A stretch of DNA of 16,993 nt, taken from assembly GCA_002007315.1 (NCBI GenBank), contig LNZQ01000155.1, positions 1 through 16,993 on the forward strand, read 5' to 3'. Position numbers and translations under genes: made by a program. Position 1 is the stretch's first letter. Each line of letters opens with the position of its first letter. Of this stretch, positions 8,506-15,292 are shown piece after piece. The notes below the pieces were generated by a model. The model was not told the DNA's origin. It worked only from the letters and a program-made list of their open reading frames with translations, and searched no databases. Source of the stretch: Epulopiscium sp. Nele67-Bin004. Lineage in GTDB: Bacteria > Bacillota_A > Clostridia > Lachnospirales > Cellulosilyticaceae.

Positions 8506-10032
8506 TTATTTGGTTGTTATTTGTTTCACTTTTTCAAATAGTTTTTCGATATCGATTTTTAACGATGCCAACAAAGCCTTGTTTTCGTCCAAGTAGTGTT
8601 CTAGTTTTTCTTCAGCTTCGCCTTTTATAAAATTACCTGCAGCTTTGAGAACATCTTCAGAGTAAGCGGAGTACTCTGTTATAGCTTTATCTATAGTATC
8701 TTTGAATTTGTTAGTTTTATCATTCATTTCTATTACTGTTTTAGCCAATATACCTGATTTAGGGTCTCCCTTTTTGTGCAGTATTTCTCTAGGCAAAGTA
8801 TATGTTTTACCGTCATATTTAATCGTTTCTGTATTTTCAGTTATTGTAGAGTTTGCCAAACGCTGATACAGCTTTCCACCATTTAAACTCCATAACTCGT
8901 TATCGTAACATCTGATTGCCAGCTTATCATTTATCTTATAACAATTATATTTGCTAGAATATCTATCTTGTATTTCAGTTTCTATCAGCTTGCCACTAGG
9001 TACATCCTTTTGATAAACAGTTTCTGATTCAATATATTTTTTAGTTTCATCAAACTTTTCTTTATAGGCGGCTAGATTAAAATTTTCCGGAGTGAGTGAT
9101 ACTTCTAGGACGTTTTTGAGTATGTCTTCGACGGTTTCTCTGTCTTCTTCTTTATCCCATAAAAAATACCGCAATAATGTCAAATAGTGCGTATCTACTT
9201 TTTCCTGCCCTGAATATAATGCGGCGTATTTTAGTGTAGTTATAATTTGTTTTTGTCGGCGATCCGATATGTATATCCCTTTTTCCAAACACTCATCTAT
9301 ACATGCCATAAATGCTTCAAGAGCTTGATTGCTAAATTGTATTTTTGAAACGTCTTTATTAAACTGTTGTATATCACTAATTTTTAGTTTATGTTCCGGT
9401 TTGAATTCCATATTTGTTGAGTTTTTCAGATATTCAGTACGATTGGAAGTGTTTTCTATAGGTGCAACATAAATTCTAATAGGAAATCTATCATACAATG
9501 CATCCAAACCTTGATTGGGCGGAGGCGTTTCATTCGATGCCGATATGATATATGATAACGGTACGTCGATATTTTCAACACCGTTTTTATATTTTCTTTC
9601 ATTGGAGATAGTCAGCAAGGAGTTAAGTATAGCAGGGGAAGATTTCCAAATTTCATCCAAAAATGCAAATTCCGCGTCAGGAAGAAAGCCGTCGATTTTT
9701 CTGCTGAAAGTATCATTTTTTAAGGCGGTAATAGATACAGGCCCGAATAAATCCTCAGGCGCGCTAAATTTATTCATAAGGTATTCAAAGTATTTCCCTT
9801 CAAATACAGATGCAATCCTCCTAGCTATCAAGCTTTTACCTACGCCCGGCAATCCCAGCATAAATACGTTTTGATGCGACAGCGCACCCAGCAAACTCAT
9901 AGCCACAGCCTCTTCTCTCTCTATAAGATTTTGATTAATTTCTTGTAAAACTTTGTCTATTGTATCTTTGCTTATTTGATTGATTTCTAGTGAAACTTTA
10001 TTTGTTGTATCTTTGAATTTTTGTTTTGACAT
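8506..10032 (-). CDS. ravA: MoxR-family AAA+ ATPase, RavA-like
   Basis: A chaperone-like ATPase of about 508 residues. From ATG 10032, Walker A GLPGVGKS is at 60-67, Walker B AFLDEIW near 123-129, sensor-1 ASNE at 165-168 and the arginine-finger-type DALYDRF at 177-183. The C-terminal part contains a beta-rich stretch and ends in a predicted coiled region, as in RavA (about 500 residues). An ATG also exists at 10044 in the same frame, but GGAGA at 10038-10042 sits five bases before ATG 10032 and overlaps the upstream ATG, so 10032 is preferred. A near-consensus promoter lies just upstream. The gene pairs with the VWA gene immediately downstream, the classic RavA-ViaA layout. An imperfect 15-residue duplication lies at its N-terminus. 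Confidence 0.85.
   Translation of the reverse strand: MSKQKFKDTTNKVSLEINQISKDTIDKVLQEINQNLIEREEAVAMSLLGALSHQNVFMLGLPGVGKSLIARRIASVFEGKYFEYLMNKFSAPEDLFGPVSITALKNDTFSRKIDGFLPDAEFAFLDEIWKSSPAILNSLLTISNERKYKNGVENIDVPLSYIISASNETPPPNQGLDALYDRFPIRIYVAPIENTSNRTEYLKNSTNMEFKPEHKLKISDIQQFNKDVSKIQFSNQALEAFMACIDECLEKGIYISDRRQKQIITTLKYAALYSGQEKVDTHYLTLLRYFLWDKEEDRETVEDILKNVLEVSLTPENFNLAAYKEKFDETKKYIESETVYQKDVPSGKLIETEIQDRYSSKYNCYKINDKLAIRCYDNELWSLNGGKLYQRLANSTITENTETIKYDGKTYTLPREILHKKGDPKSGILAKTVIEMNDKTNKFKDTIDKAITEYSAYSEDVLKAAGNFIKGEAEEKLEHYLDENKALLASLKIDIEKLFEKVKQITTK
9925..10014 (-). repeat. Imperfect 45-bp tandem duplication at the start of ravA
   Basis: The encoded units are KDTTNKVSLEINQIS and KDTIDKVLQEINQNL. 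A third, diverged KFKDTIDKAI occurs near the C-terminus of the same protein. It looks like an internal duplication in a helical N-terminal extension ahead of the ATPase domain. Confidence 0.6.
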
Positions 10033-10056
10033 AATTATCTCCATTAAAATATTTTT

Positions 10057-10085
10057 AATATAACAAATAAATATCTACATGTCAA
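10057..10085 (-). promoter_or_regulatory. Sigma-70-type promoter for ravA-viaA
   Basis: On the minus strand, TTGACA (10085-10080) and TATATT (10062-10057) are separated by exactly 17 bases. Transcription would start near 10050, about 18 bases before the preferred ravA start and just ahead of its Shine-Dalgarno site. This implies a very short leader. Confidence 0.7.
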
Positions 10086-10297
10086 GAACAGTATATAGAA
10101 CGCATAATTTCTACTCTCTATTCAAAAGGGATAACCGCTTTTTATTCTTGAGCGAACGCCCATTTAGATACACTTAGAACAAGCATAACAAAACACCCTA
10201 ATTATCAAAAATTTAAAAGTGAATTGCACAGGTAAAATCATAAAACGCGTGGCTGGCTTTATAAATTTACAATATTTAGAGGTAAAAGTGGGGTAAA

Positions 10298-10500
10298 CGT
10301 AAAAATAGCACTGTAATATTAGCTGCTGGGGTAGGTTCTAGAGCATCAATGGTAATCCCCAAGCAGTTTATAAAATTGTCAGGTAAAACAGTTCTAGACC
10401 ACCTCATAGATATATTCGAACAATCTATTAACTTTATACTGTTTAATTTTACAAATTTATCTTATATCATAAATTTACTAAGATTTATTATTAAACATTA
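10298..10500 (+). pseudogene. Decayed N-terminal fragment of an IspD/TarI-type cytidylyltransferase
   Basis: The frame reads VILAAGVGSRASMVIPKQF followed by KLSGKTVLDHLIDIFEQ. This is the nucleotide-binding start of the IspD/TarI family, which joins CTP to methylerythritol phosphate or ribitol/glycerol phosphate: the LAAGxGSR loop, then PKQ. There is no start codon. The frame runs back to a TAA at 10283 without ATG, and the AAGVG loop lies ahead of the first methionine. After about 80 codons the similarity fades and the frame runs into a terminator, so about two thirds of the enzyme is missing. TarI-like relatives commonly sit in wall-polymer or surface-glycan loci. The fragment is probably a relic of a lost gene; a frameshift in the read is the alternative for the missing start. 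Confidence 0.6.
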
Positions 10501-10538
10501 CAATGCTGTATTCACTTGCACACAGCCCCAAAAATCAC

Positions 10539-10574
10539 AAAAAAACCACCGTCAAAATCAGACGGTGGTTTTTT
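10539..10574. terminator. Bidirectional rho-independent terminator
   Basis: A perfect stem of CCACCGTC and GACGGTGG (10546-10553 and 10561-10568) has a seven-base loop. It is flanked by a run of A on the left and a run of T on the right. It can therefore end both the minus-strand small membrane gene and any plus-strand transcript of the cytidylyltransferase relic. Confidence 0.85.
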
Positions 10575-10605
10575 GATTTGTGTATGAGCTGTGGATTTTC
10601 AGCGA

Positions 10606-10797
10606 TTAAGATTTGTTTTGAAGCTTTTTGCCGAAATGCCACATGAGCGCCGGTACAGTAATGAAAAATCCATATTTCAGGGTGTCTTCAAGTACGTCAT
10701 CCAGCTCCATATTAAACATATCATCATAAAATTCCAATCCCATTGATAACGCAAATGCCGCAGCCAGCGACAGCGCGATGATTTTAGTTGTACTCAT
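10606..10797 (-). CDS. Small membrane protein, 63 residues, unknown function
   Basis: The ATG has AAGGAGA with good spacing upstream. A hydrophobic segment at about 5-20 (IIALSLAAAFALSMG) and a second weaker one at about 43-54 (GFFITVPALMWHF) flank an acidic stretch rich in D and E (22-38). A short basic tail follows (GKKLQNKS). This suggests a small two-helix or signal-anchored inner-membrane protein. I do not recognise a family. The gene stands alone, with a terminator about 30 bases past its stop and another terminator behind it at 10914-10950, so it is probably a monocistronic unit. That it is a real gene is fairly likely from its ribosome site, composition and terminator. Confidence 0.65.
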   Translation of the reverse strand: MSTTKIIALSLAAAFALSMGLEFYDDMFNMELDDVLEDTLKYGFFITVPALMWHFGKKLQNKS

Positions 10798-10913
10798 ATA
10801 ATCTCCTTCTTGCAGTATTAGAGCAGGGGAGTTTTGGTTTGGATTTATTGCTAGCTAAGTTTAGCTTTAAAATATCAATTCACATAAAAATTTATTTCTT
10901 TTGTGAGAAAATC

Positions 10914-10950
10914 AAAAAACACCTCCTGTCACAATGCAGAAGGTGTTTTT
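10914..10950 (-). terminator. Rho-independent terminator of the sugar operon
   Basis: The stem AACACCT/AGGTGTT is extended by CTG/CAG across one mismatch, with A and T runs at the ends. It starts ten bases past the stop of the isomerase gene. The flanking A run would also allow some function on the other strand. Confidence 0.75.
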
Positions 10951-10959
10951 AATAAGAGC

Positions 10960-11808
10960 TTAAAGCATATTTCCGAAACCTAATTTAATTAGATATTCTT
11001 TGGATTTTTCCAGACATTTGAAAGGGTCTCTGCCATAAGTGTCGTCTTGTTCAATAAATAGATACTTGACATCTGCATCTACGGCTGCCTTGACTATCTC
11101 TGTAAAGTCGAGAGAGCCGTCGCCTACTTCAGCAAAACGAACAGTATCGTTGAAGGCCTTGAAAGCCTCAGATGTATTGGTTATATCAATATCTCCAAAA
11201 TCCGGTTCTACTATTTGATAATCTTTCAAATGCACCAAATCGACTCTGCCTTTGTATTCTCTGATAATTTTAACAGGATTTTCCCCGCCTCTCTGCACCC
11301 AGAATACATCTATCTCAAAGCCCAGCTTGCTTGTGTTTTCTTTTATCAAATCCAAAAGATACTTTCCGTCATATTTGATAAATTCACAATGATGATTATG
11401 GTAATACAACTTAATACCGTGTTTATCCAGCATTTCAGCATACTTATCGCATTCTTTTGCAAATTTGATTGATTTTTCTTCAGAACCTAGATAGGTAAAG
11501 GGCAAGATGCCTATGCGCAGGAATTTACAACCCAAAGTCTTGCAGTCTGCTACGATTTTATCAAAATCTGTACTCAGTGATTCCCCGCCGGGAAACTGAG
11601 GGTCTACGGCAGCGCTCATTGCGGATATTTCTATATTGAAATCCTCTGAGGCTTTTTTCAATTCGCTGATATTCTCAGCTGTCATCGGTACTTTAGATAC
11701 TTCTACACTTGAGAATCCCAACTCATGGAATTTTTTAAGAGTTTCATAAGGACCTATTTCAGTAATAACGTCCTTAAACATAAACATTTGGACACCTATT
11801 TTCGGCAT
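10960..11808 (-). CDS. Sugar phosphate isomerase/epimerase family TIM-barrel protein
   Basis: This 282-residue protein is of the xylose-isomerase-like/AP-endonuclease-2 TIM-barrel family. The metal-site words are in order: YYHNHHCEF at 135-143, IDVFW at 166-170, HLKD at 193-196 and IEQD at 252-255. Relatives (IolE, YcjR and similar) isomerise, epimerise or dehydrate sugars and inositol or keto-sugar intermediates using a divalent metal in the cytoplasm. AAGGAG lies six bases before the ATG, 14 bases behind the preceding dehydrogenase gene. The gene is last in the operon, just before the terminator. Pairing with two Gfo/Idh/MocA dehydrogenases is typical of oxidation-epimerisation pathways for uncommon sugars. 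The substrate cannot be told from the sequence. Confidence 0.8.
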   Translation of the reverse strand: MPKIGVQMFMFKDVITEIGPYETLKKFHELGFSSVEVSKVPMTAENISELKKASEDFNIEISAMSAAVDPQFPGGESLSTDFDKIVADCKTLGCKFLRIGILPFTYLGSEEKSIKFAKECDKYAEMLDKHGIKLYYHNHHCEFIKYDGKYLLDLIKENTSKLGFEIDVFWVQRGGENPVKIIREYKGRVDLVHLKDYQIVEPDFGDIDITNTSEAFKAFNDTVRFAEVGDGSLDFTEIVKAAVDADVKYLFIEQDDTYGRDPFKCLEKSKEYLIKLGFGNML

Positions 11809-11822
11809 ACTATACTCCTTGA

Positions 11823-12812
11823 TTAATTTATAACTGCTCTGCAGTTGTTACGGCTGGACTTTACAATATTTTCAATCAGTTTTAACGAATACGCCCCTTC
11901 TTTCATTGAGACATAGTCATCCGTATCATTGATTATGCTTTTGTAAAAGCTTTCTATAGCGGTTATGTGGCTGGCGCCGTAATAATGCTTTGAACCTTCA
12001 AGCGTCTGGTCTTCGCATATCAATACAGGCTCGTTTTTGCATGAATACAATTTATTATCCGATATTTTGTAGATTTCATCCTTAAATACAAATTCAAGTT
12101 CTACGTTTGAATTGGCGCAGTATCCTATAGTAGCAAAAAACACACTGTTTGCAGCACTGTTTTTATAGTCGAAGTTTGCCATGACCGAGTCTTCTACATC
12201 TATATCAGGCAGCGTGAAATTATCTATGTCAGCGTAAACGCTTTCGAAGTCTCCGCCCAAATAGCTGAGCAAATCAATAGTGTGTATAGATTGATTTATC
12301 ATAACACCGCCGCCGGACAGCTCCATCTTGCCGCGCCACGGCGCTTCGTCATAATAGCTCATATCTCTCTTCCATGTTACAATACCTTTAGAGCCTAAGA
12401 ACTCGTCTTTAGGAATATCTTTTATTAGCTCTCTCAGCTTCTGCACTGTATTGTTGTAACGATTTTGAAAGCACACACCTATTTTAACACCTTCTTTTTT
12501 GTCCAAGCCGAATAGTTTTTCCGCTTCTTCATAGTTGAGCGTTAGAGGTTTTTCTACAAAAACATTTATTTTTTTATCAGCGCACTTTAAAATAGTTGAA
12601 TAGTGCAGGTAATGAGGCAGGCATATATGTACGCAATCAAGATTCTCATTATCCAGCATTTCATCTATATCCGTATAAAAATTTACACCATCTACAGCCT
12701 TTGAGCTGTCTGTATCACAAACAGCTGTAAGTTCCGCATACTCGGATTTATCAATCGCATTTTTATGTATACCGGATATAGTACCCATACCTATAATTGC
12801 AACTTTCAACAT
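11823..12812 (-). CDS. Gfo/Idh/MocA-family NAD(P)-dependent oxidoreductase (second copy)
   Basis: This 329-residue protein has a Rossmann start VAIIGMGTISGIHK (4-17), the family VEKP motif at 86-89, GGGVMINQSIHTID (167-180) with the catalytic-type histidine H177, and the usual C-terminal alpha/beta domain. Members oxidise or reduce hydroxyls of sugars, inositols or sugar acids with NAD(P). GAGGTG lies seven bases before the ATG and overlaps the stop of the upstream gene (TAG at 12827-12825), so the two genes are translationally linked. It is clearly diverged from the other dehydrogenase here, suggesting two separate steps rather than a recent duplication. The family is firm; the substrate is unknown. 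Confidence 0.85.
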   Translation of the reverse strand: MLKVAIIGMGTISGIHKNAIDKSEYAELTAVCDTDSSKAVDGVNFYTDIDEMLDNENLDCVHICLPHYLHYSTILKCADKKINVFVEKPLTLNYEEAEKLFGLDKKEGVKIGVCFQNRYNNTVQKLRELIKDIPKDEFLGSKGIVTWKRDMSYYDEAPWRGKMELSGGGVMINQSIHTIDLLSYLGGDFESVYADIDNFTLPDIDVEDSVMANFDYKNSAANSVFFATIGYCANSNVELEFVFKDEIYKISDNKLYSCKNEPVLICEDQTLEGSKHYYGASHITAIESFYKSIINDTDDYVSMKEGAYSLKLIENIVKSSRNNCRAVIN

Positions 12813-12824
12813 AGCATCGCACCT

Positions 12825-14021
12825 CTACGATTTTTTACTGTTTCTTTCTTCTTCGATTTTTTCATTTAACTTTTCCAAGAAAAAGTCTTCATCAAATTCT
12901 ACCGGCACTTCTTCATCCAGCCAGCTTGACAAATGAATAGCATTTGCCAATCTTACACCGTTGATACCGTCAGAACCCGGCGCAACAAGCGGGGTATTAT
13001 TGACTATACTGTCTGAAAAATCTCTCAATATATCAGCATGCTGCAATCCCCACACGCTGTCGCTTTCGATAATTTCTTGTGTATATAATTCAGGAGAGCT
13101 TTCCCCTCCGCTCATCAGTTTTTGGACTTGTTCCAAGCCTCTGACATCTGCGTCGATTTCTTGTTCTGATTTGACAAAACGTGTGATTGTGGCAGTTTTG
13201 GATTTATCTACAACTATCTTGCCCTTATCGCCTAAAATCTCCAATCTGTCCGTACCCATTAAGTCATGGGTGCAGGTAACAAAAACGCCTGTAGCGCCAT
13301 TACCGTAATCAAAAACCGCTGTAACTTCATCTTCCACCGCGATATTACGTTGATAACCGTATTTGCATTTTGCATACACTCTTTCAGGCATACCGCACAA
13401 CCATTGTATAAGGTCAATTTGATGCGGAGCTTGATTAACAAGAACTCCTCCGCCCTCTTCTCCCCATGTGGCTCTCCAAGCAGACATTTCATAATATGCT
13501 GATGGTCTGTACCATGTTGTTATCAGCCAATTCGTTCTTCTGATATTTCCGATTTCGCCGTTATCGATGATTTCTTTTAATCTTCTATACAGAGGGTTCA
13601 TACGCTGGTTAAAGAATACTCCGAAAACAAGTTCCGGCCTAGCTGCAGCTGCATCGATAACTTCCTGTACCTGCTTTGTGTATACTCCAGCCGGCTTTTC
13701 CAATAACACATGGATATTTCTATTTAAGGCTTCTATGCCCATTTCCGGATGTAGGTAGTGGGGAACACAGGTTATAACAGCATCTACTTTGCCGCTGTCA
13801 AGCATTTCTTTGTAGTTGTCGTAAACAGGAATATCTGGAAATGCATCTTTAAGTGTAGCTGTTATCTGAGGGTCAATCTCGCAGAATGCTCCTATTTCTA
13901 AATTGTCAAACTTTTGGTCGCCGATGAAACGACCAGGTCTGACTTGTTTGCCTGTGAGCAGCATAGTATAAAAACTTCCTTGCTGTCCCACACCTATAAT
14001 ACCTAAACGTACTTTTTGCAT
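12825..14021 (-). CDS. Gfo/Idh/MocA-family NAD(P)-dependent oxidoreductase (first copy)
   Basis: About 398 residues from ATG 14021. The frame opens at a TTG at 14033, but GGAG at 14028-14031 is positioned for the ATG, so that start is preferred. The Rossmann motif LGIIGVGQQG lies at about 6-15, LEKPAG near 107-112, and GGGVLVNQAPHQIDL near 190-204 with the active-site-type histidine. The product is longer than its neighbour, with an extended C-terminus rich in E and K. It follows the TRAP permease gene by about 30 bases, so the imported substrate is probably its own or one step away. A sugar or polyol dehydrogenase acting in the cytoplasm is the best description. Confidence 0.85.
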   Translation of the reverse strand: MQKVRLGIIGVGQQGSFYTMLLTGKQVRPGRFIGDQKFDNLEIGAFCEIDPQITATLKDAFPDIPVYDNYKEMLDSGKVDAVITCVPHYLHPEMGIEALNRNIHVLLEKPAGVYTKQVQEVIDAAAARPELVFGVFFNQRMNPLYRRLKEIIDNGEIGNIRRTNWLITTWYRPSAYYEMSAWRATWGEEGGGVLVNQAPHQIDLIQWLCGMPERVYAKCKYGYQRNIAVEDEVTAVFDYGNGATGVFVTCTHDLMGTDRLEILGDKGKIVVDKSKTATITRFVKSEQEIDADVRGLEQVQKLMSGGESSPELYTQEIIESDSVWGLQHADILRDFSDSIVNNTPLVAPGSDGINGVRLANAIHLSSWLDEEVPVEFDEDFFLEKLNEKIEEERNSKKS

Positions 14022-14050
14022 GTTTTTCTCCAATTAATTTTATTTAAAAT

Positions 14051-15292
14051 TTAGTTCATTACACCTAAGAGGCGGGGCAGGAACAATATACCGTCTTCCC
14101 AGAAAGTGATTATTGTCACAACAGCAACCTGCATAATCACCATAGGTATTATCCACGGGATTACTTTGTCCACCTTAACGCCGGCAACAGACGAACCGAC
14201 GAACAAAACGTTGCCGACAGGAGGCGTACATACGCCGATAGCGGCGTTGGCGACCATTATTATACCGAAGTGCACAGGATTAACACCCAGCTCTTGAACA
14301 ATAGGGAAGAATATAGGCGTGAATATAACGTTGATAGGGCTGACATCCATAAACATCCCCATAACGAAGAGTATCATATTGATAATCATTAGAATCATGT
14401 ATTTATTGTCAGTCAGAGACAGTAAAGACTGGCTGATATAAATAGGGATTCTTGAGAATGAGAACAGCCATGACATAACAGAAGATGCCGCAACCAAAAA
14501 TAACACCGTCGATGATATTATTATTGTGCTTCTGGCTATATTGATAAATCTTTCCCATGTGAGAGATTTGTATACTATCGCCAGCACAAAACTATAAAAC
14601 GCGGCAACACCGGCTGCCTCAGTAGCTGTGAACAATCCTCCGACTATACCGCCTATAATCAAAGCCATAAGGCTGAGTGTAGGCATAGCTTCCCAGATGA
14701 TAGTGAGAGCTTCTTTCATAGAGCCGACTTTACTGGTACCGTAATTTTCTTTTTTGGCTACAAAATACGATATTATCATTATACCCAAACCAAGCATTAT
14801 ACCTGGAACATAACCAGCAATAAAGAGCGCTGTAATAGACGCCGCTCCGCCTGTAAGAGTAGAGTAAATAATATACATTCCGCTGGGCGGGATTAAAAAC
14901 CCTATTGGAGATGAGGCAACGTTTACCGCAGTGGCGAATTCAACATTATAACCTTCTTCTTCGAATATAGGGGTCATAACTTTACCGATAGCAGACGCGG
15001 CAGCAACAGCCGAACCCGACAAAGCTCCGAATAATGAGTTTGCAATGACAGTAATGTGAGCCAAAGAACCGGGAATCCAGCCTCCCATAAGTTTAGCCAA
15101 ATTAACAAGCCTTCTCGCAAGACCGGTCTCGTTCATAATAGAGCCTGCCAATATAAACAAACATATACCTATCAGAGTGTATTTATTCATACCCGCAAGC
15201 AGAGTCTGCGCTGCAGATAAAAGAACAACATTACCTGGAAGGTATAACAACATCGGCAGCAGGGATGCCAGCGCCAATGCGACAGCGATTGG
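14051..15292 (-). CDS. TRAP transporter large permease (DctM type), N-terminus missing
   Basis: About 413 residues of a multi-helix membrane protein remain. Typical DctM features are the N-terminal IAVALALASLLPM region, LFILAGSIMNETGLARRLV, the glycine/serine-rich SLFGALSGSAVAAASAIG, the LIPPSGMYIIY loop, FLVAASSVMSWLFS and VCTPPVGNVLFVG. DctM proteins (PF06808) carry organic acids or sugar acids with sodium across the inner membrane, together with a binding protein (DctP) and a small permease (DctQ). Both of those would lie upstream and are not in this window. The frame is open to CCA at 15290-15292 and is closed by a TAA that belongs to the vertebrate side; about 10-20 N-terminal residues are lost. 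It is first in the surviving operon, with the dehydrogenases downstream. Confidence 0.9.
   Translation of the reverse strand, partial: PIAVALALASLLPMLLYLPGNVVLLSAAQTLLAGMNKYTLIGICLFILAGSIMNETGLARRLVNLAKLMGGWIPGSLAHITVIANSLFGALSGSAVAAASAIGKVMTPIFEEEGYNVEFATAVNVASSPIGFLIPPSGMYIIYSTLTGGAASITALFIAGYVPGIMLGLGIMIISYFVAKKENYGTSKVGSMKEALTIIWEAMPTLSLMALIIGGIVGGLFTATEAAGVAAFYSFVLAIVYKSLTWERFINIARSTIIISSTVLFLVAASSVMSWLFSFSRIPIYISQSLLSLTDNKYMILMIINMILFVMGMFMDVSPINVIFTPIFFPIVQELGVNPVHFGIIMVANAAIGVCTPPVGNVLFVGSSVAGVKVDKVIPWIIPMVIMQVAVVTIITFWEDGILFLPRLLGVMN

Noticed and set aside
12961..13758. Frames on both strands inside the first dehydrogenase gene
   Set aside because: They are shadows of a well-supported gene with family motifs in its own frame.
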